A stretch of DNA of 64,000 nt, from positions 612,001 to 676,000 of the forward strand of contig NZ_JABWRJ020000002.1 in assembly GCF_014268935.2 (NCBI RefSeq), in the 5' to 3' direction. The position numbers and the translations under genes were made by a program. The stretch is from Pseudomonas peradeniyensis (GTDB lineage Bacteria > Pseudomonadota > Gammaproteobacteria > Pseudomonadales > Pseudomonadaceae). Of the stretch, positions 9,474-19,326 are shown in pieces. The notes under the pieces are model-generated. The model searched no databases. It was not told the DNA's origin and saw only the letters and a list, made by a program, of their open reading frames with translations. Each line of letters starts with the position of its first letter. Position 1 is the stretch's first letter.

Positions 9474-10424
9474 TCAGGCGGCGCCGATGCTCACCCAGAA
9501 GCGTGTGCGGTAGTCGACGCGCACCGGCAGGCTGCGGGCGACCAGCAGCAGGATCTGGTCGGTGTCGGCCAGCTGGAAGGTGCCGGAAACCTTGAGCCCG
9601 GCCACTTCCGGCGCGCAGCGCAGCAGGCCGGGGCGGTAGCGCGACAGTTCGTCGATGAACTCGCCCAGGGGCATCTGCTGCACGCTGAGCACGCCATCGG
9701 TCCAGCCCCAGGGGTCGTTGTGCAGGGTGGCGGGCTGGTAATCGCCCTGGGCGAACACCTGCAGCACCTCGCCGGGTTTGACCCGATGCGCGGCGGCAGA
9801 GGCGGGGAACAGCGTCACCTCGCCCCGGCGCACGGCCAGCAGCAGGCCCTGGGCGTTTTCCCGCAGCAGCAGCTGGCCGCCCTGGGTGCTCAAGGCGCCG
9901 ACGCGGGTGTCGATGCTGAACGGGCGGTTGTCGTTGGTGTTGCCGTCCAGGCTGACCTCGCCGCGCAGCAGGGTCAGCCGGCGCTGCTCGGCGCTGTAGC
10001 GCAGGTCGATGGCGCTGGCGGTGTTCAGGCGGATCAGGCTGCCGTCGCTGGCCAGCAGTTCGCGGCGCTCGCCGGTGGCGGTGCGGCTGTCGGCCATCAG
10101 CGCCGGCAGGCCCAGATGCTCGCGCGCGGCCCAGCCGACGCTGCCACCGAGCGCCAGCAGCGACAGCAGCTTGAGATGGTCACGCCGGCTCATGCGGCGG
10201 CGCTCGCTGCCGGCCAGGGTCTGGCGGCTCAGCTCGGCGGGCAGGCTGGCCAGTTCGTCGCCGAGGCTACTGACCCGCTGCCAGGCCTGGGCATGCTGCG
10301 GGTGGCTGGCCAGCCAGCGCTGGAACTGCTGTTCGGTGCGTGGGCCGGGGCTGTCGTAGCGCAGTTTCACCAGCCATTCGATGGCTTGGTCGACCTGGGC
10401 CTGGGTCGGGTTCTGGTCAGGCAT
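9474..10424 (-). CDS. FecR-family anti-sigma / sigma regulator
   Basis: A 316-residue inner-membrane regulator. Residues 1-80 are the cytoplasmic anti-sigma part (QAIEWLVKLRYDSPGPRTEQQFQRWLASHPQHAQAW). A transmembrane stretch follows near residue 90 (LKLLSLLALGGSVGWAA), then the periplasmic FecR domain (TATGERRELLASDGSLIRLN, RGEVSL, VRRGEVTLFP) that meets the receptor STN domain. I favour the ATG at 10424, which overlaps the sigma stop by 8 bp; an in-frame start 27 bases upstream is also possible. It holds the adjacent ECF sigma factor until the receptor signals. The triad is complete. Confidence 0.92.
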   Translation of the reverse strand: MPDQNPTQAQVDQAIEWLVKLRYDSPGPRTEQQFQRWLASHPQHAQAWQRVSSLGDELASLPAELSRQTLAGSERRRMSRRDHLKLLSLLALGGSVGWAAREHLGLPALMADSRTATGERRELLASDGSLIRLNTASAIDLRYSAEQRRLTLLRGEVSLDGNTNDNRPFSIDTRVGALSTQGGQLLLRENAQGLLLAVRRGEVTLFPASAAAHRVKPGEVLQVFAQGDYQPATLHNDPWGWTDGVLSVQQMPLGEFIDELSRYRPGLLRCAPEVAGLKVSGTFQLADTDQILLLVARSLPVRVDYRTRFWVSIGAA

Positions 10425-10932
10425 CGGCGTAGCGGATCCGGTAGCAGACACCCAGGGCCTTGGCCAGGTCGCGCTCGACCGTGGCCCGGGAGACGTCCAG
10501 GCGTTGCGCGACCTGGGTAAGGGTGAGGCCGTCGAGCTGGGCCAGCAGGAACGCCTGGCGCACCCGTGGCTTGAGGCGTTGCAGGGCGCGGTCGAGGCGT
10601 TCGAGGGTGTCGAGGATCAGCAGGCGCTGTTCTTCGCTGGGGGCTTCCAGCTCGGGCAGGCTGGCCAGGCTCTCTAGGTAGGCTTTTTCCAGGGCACGGC
10701 GGCGGAACTGGTCGATCATCAGGCCGCGGGCGATGCTGCTCAGGTAGGCCCGTGGCTCCTTGAGCGGTGAAACCTGGCGCGCCTTGAGCAGGCGTACGAA
10801 AGTGTCCTGGGCCAGGTCCGCGGCATGCTCTCGGCAGCCGACCCGGGCGCCGAGCCAGCCGCGTAGCCAGCGGTGGTGCGCTTGATAGAGCAGATCGACC
10901 TCGGCCGGTTTCAGCGTGTCTTCGATCTGCAT
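10417..10932 (-). CDS. ECF sigma factor, FecI-like (iron-starvation type)
   Basis: A 171-residue ECF sigma factor. Region 2 (YQAHHRWLRGWLGARVGCREHAADLAQDTFVRLLKAR, then PRAYLSSIARGLMIDQFRRR) is followed by region 4 (RLKPRVRQAFLLAQLDGLTL then QVAQRLDVSRATVERDLAKAL). It would direct RNA polymerase to the receptor promoter. It is first of the three-gene sigma/FecR/receptor operon, all minus strand, with a Fur-like AT-rich sequence upstream. The target siderophore is unknown. Confident family call. Confidence 0.94.
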   Translation of the reverse strand: MQIEDTLKPAEVDLLYQAHHRWLRGWLGARVGCREHAADLAQDTFVRLLKARQVSPLKEPRAYLSSIARGLMIDQFRRRALEKAYLESLASLPELEAPSEEQRLLILDTLERLDRALQRLKPRVRQAFLLAQLDGLTLTQVAQRLDVSRATVERDLAKALGVCYRIRYADA

Positions 10933-10952
10933 CGTCTGGAGAGCCTGCCCGG

Positions 10953-10982
10953 ATAATGTGATTGTTAATAGTTCTCAATTCT
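10953..10982 (-). promoter_or_regulatory. Candidate Fur box / promoter of the ECF sigma operon
   Basis: An AT-rich patch upstream of the sigma gene. Read on the minus strand it contains GAGAACTATTAACAATC followed by ACATTATCC. Either alignment matches about 11 of 19 positions of the classical Fur consensus, which is moderate. The position, about 20-50 bases before the sigma start, fits iron-starvation sigma operons. Confidence 0.4.
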
Positions 10983-11085
10983 ATGCGGGGCGCGGCGAGC
11001 GGATCAATGGTATGCCAGTAATTCGATGCGCAAGATTGAGCGTTTCACCGATGAACGGTTGGGCTAGGCTAGGGGATCGTGACTT

Positions 11086-11727
11086 GTGCGAACGCCCTTG
11101 ATGATCCTTGCAGACCTTTCCCCGCAGGCTTTTGACGATGCCGCCGCCTGGCTGGCCGGGCAAGACCCGGACTGGGCGCGGCATATTGCCGCCGTGGGGC
11201 CCTGCCGGCACCGTGCCACGCCCGGGCGCGAGCCGTACGAGGCGCTGGTGCGCGCGATCGCCTACCAGCAGTTGCATGCGCGGGCGGCCGAGGCGATCCT
11301 CGGGCGATTACTGGCGCTGTTCGCGGAGGGGGCGTTTCCCTCGCCCGAACAGTTGCTGGCGGTGACGCCGGAGGCGATGCGCGCCTGTGGGTTTTCCGCG
11401 AGCAAGATCGCCACGGTTCACGGGATTGCCCAGGCGCGTGTGGCGGGCGTGGTGCCCAGCCGGGAAGAGGCGCTACGCATGTCGGATGCCGCACTGGTCG
11501 AGCGCCTGGTGGCGCTGCGCGGGGTGGGGCGCTGGACGGTGGAAATGCTGCTGATCTATAGCCTGGAGCGATCGGATATCCTGCCGGTGGATGATTTTGG
11601 CGTGCGCGAGGGGTATCGGCGCATGAAGGGGTTGGACAAGGCACCGACGCCTGCGCAGATGCGTGCGCTCGGTGCTCCGTGGAGCCCTCATCGCACCGTG
11701 GCGGCCTGGTACCTGTGGCGGGCTTGA
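11086..11727 (+). CDS. alkA: DNA-3-methyladenine glycosylase II (AlkA)
   Basis: A 213-residue HhH-GPD glycosylase that excises alkylated purines. The helix-hairpin-helix LRGVGRWTVEMLLIYSLERS is followed by the catalytic Asp region DILPVDDFGVREGYRRM. It lacks the extra N-terminal domain of E. coli AlkA, as do many short bacterial AlkA/MAG proteins. The GTG at 11086 has AGGGG about 10 bases upstream; an ATG at 11101 is an alternative. It lies directly before ada, so the two likely form an alkylation-response pair. The opposite strand upstream carries the ECF sigma operon. Confidence 0.9.
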   Translation: MRTPLMILADLSPQAFDDAAAWLAGQDPDWARHIAAVGPCRHRATPGREPYEALVRAIAYQQLHARAAEAILGRLLALFAEGAFPSPEQLLAVTPEAMRACGFSASKIATVHGIAQARVAGVVPSREEALRMSDAALVERLVALRGVGRWTVEMLLIYSLERSDILPVDDFGVREGYRRMKGLDKAPTPAQMRALGAPWSPHRTVAAWYLWRA

Positions 11728-11745
11728 AGTGTCGTCCGCCTGCAT

Positions 11746-11790
11746 GGCCCTATCGCGGGGCAAGTCGCATCGGCGCACCGCGATAGGGCC
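11746..11790. terminator. Hairpin between alkA and ada
   Basis: A perfect 13-bp stem (GGCCCTATCGCGG at 11746-11758 with its complement at 11778-11790) and a 19-base loop. No U-run follows, so it may be a REP-like hairpin rather than a strong intrinsic terminator. Confidence 0.5.
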
Positions 11791-11873
11791 CGTGAAAACA
11801 CCGCAAGAATCGGAGTTCCACGCATCATCCACCCTGCCAGGCTGACGGTATCGAATCCCAGGAGAGGCCCCTG

Positions 11874-12932
11874 ATGAAGCCCGCCCCGACCACCTACACC
11901 ACCGACGCCGAACGCTGGCACGCCGTGCAGGCCCGCGACACCGACGCCACCGGCCATTTCGTCTACGCCGTGCGCACCACCGGCGTGTATTGTCAGCCCG
12001 CCTGCAAGTCGCGCCTGGCCAAGCGCGAAAACGTCGAGTTCTTCAGCGCCGCCACCCAGGCGGAGGCCGCCGGTTACCGCCCGTGCAAGCGCTGCAAGGG
12101 CGGGCAGGGCAGCCGCCGTACCGAGCTGGTGGCCCGCGCCTGCCGCCTGATCGAGGCCAGCGAGACCGCACCCAACCTCGACCAGCTCGGCAGCGAGCTG
12201 AACCTCAGCCCGTTCCACCTGCACCGCCTGTTCAAGGCCGAGACCGGCCTGACCCCCAAGGCCTACGCCTCGGCCTTCCGCGCCCAGCGCCTACGCGAGC
12301 GCCTGGACGCCGCCGGCAGCGTCACCGAAGCCATCTTCGACGCCGGCTACAACTCCAACAGCCGCTTCTACGAAAGCGCCGGCGAGCGCCTCGGTATGCG
12401 CCCCAGGGAATACCGTGCCGGCGGCAAGGGCGCGACCATCCGTTTCGCCCTGGCCCAGTGCTCACTTGGCGCGATCCTGGTGGCCCAGAGCGAACGGGGC
12501 ATCTGCGCGATCCTGCTCGGTGACGAGCCCGAACCCTTGCTCAAGGACCTGCAGGACAAATTTCCCAAGGCCCAGCTGATTGGCGGCGATGACGCTTTTG
12601 AGCGGCTGGTGGCGGAGGTGATCGGCTTCGTCGAGGCCCCGGCCCTGGGCCTGGCACTGCCCCTGGATGTGCAGGGCACCGCGTTCCAGGAGCGGGTCTG
12701 GCAGGCGCTGCGCGAGGTGCCGGCGGGGACCACGGTCAGCTACACCGACATCGCCGAGCGCATCGGTGCGCCCAAGGCCGTGCGGGCCGTCGCCCAGGCC
12801 TGCGCGGCCAACGCGATTGCCGTGGCCATTCCCTGCCACCGGGTGGTGCGCCGCGATGGCGACCTCAGCGGCTACCGTTGGGGCATCGAACGCAAGCGCC
12901 AGCTGCTGGACCGAGAGACGGCACTCTCCTGA
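11874..12932 (+). CDS. ada: Bifunctional transcriptional activator / O6-methylguanine-DNA methyltransferase Ada
   Basis: A 352-residue Ada. The N-terminal zinc domain has four Cys ligands (VYCQPACKS and RPCKRCKGG), one of which takes the methyl from phosphotriesters. An AraC-type HTH follows (residues ~85-180, LSPFHLHRLFKAETGLTPKA). The C-terminal methyltransferase has the active-site IPCHRVVRRDGDLSGYRWG. Methylated Ada activates the adaptive response, and alkA sits just upstream. The length is equal to E. coli Ada. The ATG has AGGAGAGG about 6-13 bases before it. Confident. Confidence 0.96.
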   Translation: MKPAPTTYTTDAERWHAVQARDTDATGHFVYAVRTTGVYCQPACKSRLAKRENVEFFSAATQAEAAGYRPCKRCKGGQGSRRTELVARACRLIEASETAPNLDQLGSELNLSPFHLHRLFKAETGLTPKAYASAFRAQRLRERLDAAGSVTEAIFDAGYNSNSRFYESAGERLGMRPREYRAGGKGATIRFALAQCSLGAILVAQSERGICAILLGDEPEPLLKDLQDKFPKAQLIGGDDAFERLVAEVIGFVEAPALGLALPLDVQGTAFQERVWQALREVPAGTTVSYTDIAERIGAPKAVRAVAQACAANAIAVAIPCHRVVRRDGDLSGYRWGIERKRQLLDRETALS

Positions 12933-12986
12933 GCCTCCAGACCGCGTAGAATTCACGCCCTGTCGAGTTGTGTAGAGGAACATTCG

Positions 12987-15389
12987 ATGAGGCGTGTCAG
13001 CCTTGACCGATTCTATGCGGGGATTTTCGCCCTGCTGTTGTGCCTGGCCGTGCCGGCCTGGGCCGCGCCGGCCACGCCGGTATCGCGCCTGGCCGTGGCC
13101 GAGCAGCAGGTGCTGGACGAGAACGCCAGCCTGGAGGAGTTGAGCGAACGGCTCGACCAGATCCGCCAGGGCGTTACCAGCAATGCCAACGACGACCTGC
13201 TCGCGCAGCTGCGCCAGTCGGCCCTGCAGGTGCAGCGCCAGGCCGATGTGCTGGTCACCCAGCGTACCGCCGACGTGCAGCGCCTGGACGACCAGCTCAA
13301 CGTGCTCGGCCCGCCGATGGAGGAGGAGGCCGAGAGCCTGACTCGCCAGCGCAAGCAGCTCAACGACGAGAAGAACAAGCTGGTCGCCGAGCAGAAGGAC
13401 GCCACCACGCTGACCCAGTCGGCCCGTGACCTGTCGACACAGATCGTCAACCTGCGCCGCAGCCTGTTCAACTCGCAGATCACCAGCCGCGCCGCCAGCC
13501 CGTTGAGCCCGGCGTTCTGGTCGAGCCTGATCCGCCCCACCGACGACGACGTGGCGCGCCTGCGCGACCTGCGTGGCGAGGTGTCGGACGCCATGGCCAG
13601 CGCCTTCAGCGCCGAGCACCGCTGGTTGTTCATCACCGCGCTGGTGGCGGCGGTGCTGGTCTGGACCTTGGTACGGCGGGTGCTGGAGCGCCTGCTGGCC
13701 GACGCCATGATCCGCTGGCTGCCCGAAGGCCGCCTGCGCCGCAGCGCCCTGGCGCTGAGCGTCAGCCTGGCGACCCTGGGCACCATCTCCGGTTCCGTGT
13801 CGCTGCTGCGCTGGGGCCTGGAGAGCAGCGCCGACCTTGGCACGGACCTGGCCAGCCTGACCAACCATATCCTCGCCCTGGTGATCTTCAGTGCCTTCAT
13901 CTCGGGCCTGGGCCGCGCCATGCTGATGTTGCAGCGCCCGTCCTGGCGCCTGCCGCCGATCCCCGACGAAGTGGCCAGCGCCCTGGGCTGGTTCCCCAAG
14001 GTCCTGGCCCTGGCGCTGATGGTGCTGCTCACCCAGGAGCGCATCAACAGCGTGATCGGCACCAGCCTGGCGCTGACCCTGGCCACCAACGGCCTGACTG
14101 CCCTGGTGGTGTCGCTGCTGTTCGTCGTGGCCCTGCTGCGCTACCGCCGCGCCCGTCGCCAGCATGACCTTGAGCGGCCCAAGGGCCTGGCCGGGCTGAT
14201 CCCGTTCGTGATCGTGGTGTGGGTGCTGGCGATCCTGCTGACCCTGCTTGCCGGCTACCTGACGCTGGCCTACTTCCTCACCGCCAAGCTGCTGTGGATA
14301 AGCGTGGTGGTGGTCTGTGCCTATCTGCTGGTCACGGTGTTCGGCGACTTGTGCGAGACCCTGCTGTCGCCCCGCCAGCCCGGTGGCCTGGCGCTGGCCT
14401 CGGCGCTTGGCCTGCAGCAACGCCACCAGGCCCAGGCCAGCACGGTGCTGGCGGGCATCGGCCGCACGCTGCTGCTGTTCGCCGCCGCGCTGCTGGTGTT
14501 CATGCCTTCGGGCACCAGCCCGGGCGAGCTGCTGCTGAGCCTGGCGGACTGGGACGGCACCGGCGGCAAGGTGCTGGGCAACCTGAACATCGTGCCCCAG
14601 GACATCTTCCTGGCCGTGGCGATCTTCCTCGGTGGCTGGTTCGCCATCCGCGTGGTCAAGCGCTGGCTGAGCGAGCGCCTGCTGCCGGAGACCGACATGG
14701 ACGCCGGCATGCGCGCCTCGCTGGTGACCCTGGTCGGTTACCTGGGCTTCCTGTTCCTGGCCATGCTGGTGATGTCCACCCTGCACATCAACCTGACCAG
14801 CCTGACCTGGGTGGTCAGTGCGCTGTCGGTGGGTATCGGTTTCGGCCTGCAGCAGATCGTGCAGAACTTCATCTCCGGCCTGATCCTGCTCACCGAGCGT
14901 CCGGTGAAGGTGGGTGACTGGGTGAGCCTGGCCGGTGTCGAGGGTGATATTCGCCGGATCAACGTGCGCGCCACCGAGATCCAGATGTCCGACCGCTCGA
15001 CGGTGATCGTGCCCAACTCGCAGTTCATCTCGCAGAACGTGCGCAACGTGACCATGGCCAATGCCCTGGGGGTGGTCAGCGTGACCCTGACGCTGCCGCT
15101 GGAAACCGATGCCAGCCATGTGCGCGAGCTGCTGCTGGCGGCGTACAAGGAGCATGAGTCGATCCTCGATGCGCCGGCCACATCGGTGACCTTCAAGGAC
15201 TTGACCAGCAGTGGCATGGTGATCGGTGTGAGCGGTTACGTGGCCTCGCCGCGGCAGGTGTCGGGCACGCGCAGCGACCTGCTGTTCACCATCCTCGGGC
15301 GCTTGCGTGACGAAGGCATTGCCCTGTCGTCGCCGCAGAGCATGGTGCTGGTGCAGGAGAACGGGCGACCGGCCGACGAGCCGGCGTGA
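12987..15389 (+). CDS. MscS-family mechanosensitive channel with DUF3772 domain
   Basis: An 800-residue inner-membrane channel. A signal peptide (FYAGIFALLLCLAVPAWAAP) leads a periplasmic coiled-coil region (residues ~30-190, many Gln/Glu/Leu, DUF3772). About ten hydrophobic segments follow, then the MscS pore and beta domain near residues 600-760: GIGFGLQQIVQNFISGLILL, TERPVKVGDWV, RSTVIVPNSQFIS. It resembles MscM/YjeP-type large channels that release solutes under osmotic downshock. It lies 54 bp after ada and is probably separately transcribed. Confident family call; gating role inferred. Confidence 0.92.
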   Translation: MRRVSLDRFYAGIFALLLCLAVPAWAAPATPVSRLAVAEQQVLDENASLEELSERLDQIRQGVTSNANDDLLAQLRQSALQVQRQADVLVTQRTADVQRLDDQLNVLGPPMEEEAESLTRQRKQLNDEKNKLVAEQKDATTLTQSARDLSTQIVNLRRSLFNSQITSRAASPLSPAFWSSLIRPTDDDVARLRDLRGEVSDAMASAFSAEHRWLFITALVAAVLVWTLVRRVLERLLADAMIRWLPEGRLRRSALALSVSLATLGTISGSVSLLRWGLESSADLGTDLASLTNHILALVIFSAFISGLGRAMLMLQRPSWRLPPIPDEVASALGWFPKVLALALMVLLTQERINSVIGTSLALTLATNGLTALVVSLLFVVALLRYRRARRQHDLERPKGLAGLIPFVIVVWVLAILLTLLAGYLTLAYFLTAKLLWISVVVVCAYLLVTVFGDLCETLLSPRQPGGLALASALGLQQRHQAQASTVLAGIGRTLLLFAAALLVFMPSGTSPGELLLSLADWDGTGGKVLGNLNIVPQDIFLAVAIFLGGWFAIRVVKRWLSERLLPETDMDAGMRASLVTLVGYLGFLFLAMLVMSTLHINLTSLTWVVSALSVGIGFGLQQIVQNFISGLILLTERPVKVGDWVSLAGVEGDIRRINVRATEIQMSDRSTVIVPNSQFISQNVRNVTMANALGVVSVTLTLPLETDASHVRELLLAAYKEHESILDAPATSVTFKDLTSSGMVIGVSGYVASPRQVSGTRSDLLFTILGRLRDEGIALSSPQSMVLVQENGRPADEPA

Positions 15390-15413
15390 GGCCCTTGGGG
15401 CTGCTTTGCAGCC

Positions 15414-15481
15414 CTTTCGCCGGCAAGCCGGCTCCCACAGGGGTTACCATTCACCTGTGGGAGCCGGCTTGCCGGCGAAAG
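15414..15481. repeat. Perfect inverted REP pair (28-bp arms)
   Basis: Two perfectly complementary 28-bp arms (15414-15441 and 15454-15481), sharing GCCGGCAAGCCGGCTCCCAC, are separated by 12 bases. The sequence class is the second common Pseudomonas REP type, different from the 'gtaggagcggcct' type near the insertion sequences. It lies between two convergent genes and can act as a bidirectional terminator. Confidence 0.85.
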
Positions 15482-15506
15482 GGGCGCAAGGCGCCCCCAC
15501 TGGGTT

Positions 15507-16724
15507 TCAATGCTGCTTGGCCCGCCGAATCCTCATCAGGATCACCAGCAGCACCAACCCCGCCACCGGCGCCATGCCCAGCATCGCCTCCCGCGCCGTC
15601 AATCCCGCCCCCAGCACATTCAATCCGCCATACAGCAGCTTGAACAGGTTCAGCAGGTAATAGGTGATGGCAATGATCGACAAGCCTTCCACCGCCCGCT
15701 GGATCTTCACCTGGGCATCGGCCCGGGCATTGAGGCTGCGCAGGATCTCGGCGTTCTGCTCCTCCATCTCCACCTGCACCCGCGCCTGCAGCAGGTCGCC
15801 CAGGTTGGCGACGTTCTTCGCCAGCTGCTCCAGTCGCTGCTCGGTGGCCACGCAGTAGCGCAGGGTAGGCTTGAATCGCCGCTCAATGAACACCCCCAGG
15901 CGCTGGCAGTCGGCGACATGGCTCTCACGCAGCTCGCCCAGGCGTTCGAACACCAGTTGCGCATAGGCCTGGCTGGCGCCGAAGCGGTGGCGGGTCTGCA
16001 CCGTGCGGTCGACCACCTGGCGCGACAGGTGGGCGATGGCTTCGAGCAGGGCCTTGGAATCGTGGGCCGCGCTGCTGGCGCCGCGTTCGGAAAGGCTCAC
16101 CAGGGTGGCGTCGAAATCGTCCAGTTCCTGGCTCAGGGCCTTGGCCGTGTCCAGGGTCAGCGAGGCCATCATGCGGTAGGTCTCGATCTCCAGCAGGCGG
16201 CGGATCATGCGGCCCTGGCGGTAGGCGTTGAGCCGGCGGTTGATGAACAGCAAGCGGTTGGTGCCGTCCCCGGTCAGGCGGAAATCGCTCCACACCACCG
16301 CATCGCCACCGCCGACGCTGGAGCCGCAGGGGTCCTTGAAGCCATAGCGGGCGAGGTCCAGGTCCTGTTCGTCGCGTACCAGCACCTGCACGGCGTTGAT
16401 CACCTGTGCCGCCTGCGGGGCGATGGCCTCGGCGAGCACGGCGGGCAGGGGTTGCCAGTCGTTGTCGTGGGTCGTGCAGGGCACCACCAGGGTCAGGGTG
16501 AAGAATTCGGTGTGGCGTTCCCACTTGAACGGGTGGCCGTCCAGCCGGGTGATGCCCTGGGCCGCATGGGTGTCGGGCGCCTCGGGGCAGCAGCGCTGCA
16601 GCAGGGCCTGGCAGGCGTTGGCGTCGCCGAGCACGGCAAGGTGGTAGACATGCGCCGGGTCGTCGAAATACAGCGACGGGCGGGCGTGCAGTTCGTTGTG
16701 CAGGGCGGTGCGAAGAGGATGCAT
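15507..16724 (-). CDS. DUF3422 family protein, membrane-anchored at the C-terminus
   Basis: A 405-residue protein. It begins MHPLRTALHNELHARPSLYF, the conserved DUF3422 opening, which is why I start at 16724 rather than 66 bases upstream. The middle is helical with coiled-coil character (residues ~200-340). Two hydrophobic segments end it (IIAITYYLLNLFKLLYGG and MLGMAPVAGLVLLVILMRI) followed by a basic tail. The function of the family is not known to me. It is convergent with the mechanosensitive channel, with a REP hairpin between them. Confidence 0.88.
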   Translation of the reverse strand: MHPLRTALHNELHARPSLYFDDPAHVYHLAVLGDANACQALLQRCCPEAPDTHAAQGITRLDGHPFKWERHTEFFTLTLVVPCTTHDNDWQPLPAVLAEAIAPQAAQVINAVQVLVRDEQDLDLARYGFKDPCGSSVGGGDAVVWSDFRLTGDGTNRLLFINRRLNAYRQGRMIRRLLEIETYRMMASLTLDTAKALSQELDDFDATLVSLSERGASSAAHDSKALLEAIAHLSRQVVDRTVQTRHRFGASQAYAQLVFERLGELRESHVADCQRLGVFIERRFKPTLRYCVATEQRLEQLAKNVANLGDLLQARVQVEMEEQNAEILRSLNARADAQVKIQRAVEGLSIIAITYYLLNLFKLLYGGLNVLGAGLTAREAMLGMAPVAGLVLLVILMRIRRAKQH

Positions 16725-16837
16725 GGGTGGGCTGGCCTGGTGTTGTGATTGTGGGGCTACCAGGAGGTGTGACTTCGCAGGGCGGGGCAAAAGTCACGGG
16801 GTGCCGGGGCCGCGTGTTCGGGAATTACACCTGCCTG

Positions 16838-16955
16838 TGTAGGAGCGGCCTTGCCGAGGCGTCGGACCGGCCGGAAAGGGCCGCAAAGCGGCCCCGGCGA
16901 TCTGTCTTGTGGCGCAGACTCTGGGGCCGCTTCGCGGCCCTTTCGCGACACAAGG
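16838..16955. repeat. REPIN whose second REP is split by an insertion sequence
   Basis: 16838-16904 is a REP of the GTAGGAGCGGCCTTG type with its GGCCGCAAAGCGGCCCC hairpin. 16922-16955 is an inverted partner (GGGGCCGCTTCGCGGCCC, then TTTCGCGACACAAGG) that is cut off at 16955 and resumes after the IS at 18207 (AGGCCGCTCCTACAG). AGG at 16953-16955 and 18207-18209 is the target duplication. Confidence 0.85.
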
Positions 16956-16993
16956 TGTTCTGGTCAAGTTTTTCCGGACACCGATTACGGTGA

Positions 16994-18141
<1,148 letters not shown>

Positions 18142-18248
18142 GGAACCTCCTGAATGGGCGAATCATATCGCCCTTAAGAGGTGTCCGGGATCATTAGGCC
18201 AGTTCAAGGCCGCTCCTACAGGGATCGTGCAGGGCAGGTCTCCTGGCG

Positions 18249-18506
18249 TCAGCCGCAAGAGCAGCGGTTCAGCGCATGTTCCGCCAGCGCCCGCCCCATC
18301 TGCACGTTGTGCGCGGCGTTCACCAGCATTCCCAGCCCGGGTTCGCCGGCCAGGGCGCAGCAGTACTCGTCGATGGTGTCTTCGATACCACGCATCAGCT
18401 GGATGGCGTGAAGCAGCGCTTCGGTGGTGGGCATATCGTCGTTGATGGTGAAGAAGGGGCGGTTGAGCGGTTTGGCAGGAGGTGGATCAGGAACGATCTT
18501 TTTCAT
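18249..18506 (-). CDS. Small DUF6124/DUF3077-type hypothetical protein
   Basis: An 85-residue protein starting MKKIVPDPPPAKP, the opening of a large Pseudomonas-specific small-protein family (DUF3077, now DUF6124). A helical middle (TEALLHAIQLMRGIEDTIDEYC) and a Cys-containing tail (LNRCSCG) follow. Paralogues are numerous in P. putida genomes and their role is unknown. It lies between a REP remnant and a set of repeated motifs (18517-18690) that may belong to the same genetic unit. An in-frame ATG 9 bases upstream is an alternative start. Confidence 0.7.
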   Translation of the reverse strand: MKKIVPDPPPAKPLNRPFFTINDDMPTTEALLHAIQLMRGIEDTIDEYCCALAGEPGLGMLVNAAHNVQMGRALAEHALNRCSCG

Positions 18507-18516
18507 GGGAAGCACT

Positions 18517-18690
18517 CATTTCGATTGGAAAGGTGCCGCCTCCAGATCCCTCTCACAGGATGAGGGTGGCAGCCGTACGCGGGGTGAGAGACCGGTCGAA
18601 ATGAGCAAATACCGGCCAGGCCTGGGCCTGCCCGCGCACAGCCGCCATGGCAGTGCTGCGTACTTCATTTCGACGGTGGCAGGCTCTCAC
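18517..18690. repeat. Three copies of a TCATTTCGA ... CTCTCAC paired motif
   Basis: TCATTTCGA...CTCTCAC occurs at 18517-18556, inverted at 18584-18604 (GTGAGAG...TCGAAATGA), and direct again at 18665-18690. The inverted and last copies can pair as an imperfect stem about 60 bases apart. It adjoins the DUF6124-type gene. I do not know its function. Confidence 0.65.
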
Positions 18691-19326
18691 ACCCGGTCGC
18701 CGGAAAGACGACCTGGGGAAGTTAGTCCTGCTGATGGTCCTCGACAATTCAGACGCGTCGGCAGCGTGCGTAGGGTAATTCCCAAGCTGTTCTGCTTTGA
18801 AGCACTTTGTTTCAGGTTCGGAAATCTCTGACAGGCAAGGCTGATTTGCACAGGCAGGGTTTTTATCGCTCTGAGATTGGCCAGAATGATTGGCCTGGCG
18901 ATGTGGTTCTGGTCATTGCTTCCAAGGAGGTGATTTTGAAAGACACGAATCTTGCGTATGACGAAAGGCCGAACAATCCTGTCTCGGAGGTGGATGAATT
19001 GGAGCCTCAGCCATTCGTGGTCGGTGATGAGGCGTTTGAAGCGTTCATCGACAACCTCGAATATTACCCGCTCAAGGAAAACCAATGCCTTCAAAACCTT
19101 ATGAGTAGGCCGAAGCGTTGGATTTGAGTGTGGCAGGTGATGCAAATGATCAGATCGCAAGTGCGCCATTGCCCGCTGGATCAATGAGGCTGGGCAGAAG
19201 TAGCGCGGGTTGTCGTGGGAGCGGGCTTGACCCTCGATGGGAATGGAGGGCTGGGCTTTCGAGGATACTAAAGACTGTCGCGTGCCGGCGCCCAGGTGTA
19301 CGACGTTTGTTTTGAGGCGCTTACGA
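18691..19326. other. Gene-poor stretch with one possible small ORF
   Basis: This stretch has lower GC than its neighbours and no gene I can recognise. The best candidate is plus-strand 18936-19127 (63 residues). It has a TTG start 5 bases after AAGGAGG (18924-18930) and an acidic sequence (VSEVDELEPQPFVVGDEAFE, FIDNLEYYPL). The same frame is open back to an ATG at 18807. It could be a small orphan gene or a gene remnant. The minus-strand ORF over the same bases looks like a shadow. Confidence 0.3.

Noticed and set aside
12462..15155. An 897-residue open frame on the minus strand opposite ada and the MscS channel
   Set aside because: Low-complexity Gln/His/Gly-rich translation typical of the antisense of GC-rich genes. 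The plus strand encodes recognisable Ada and MscS proteins.
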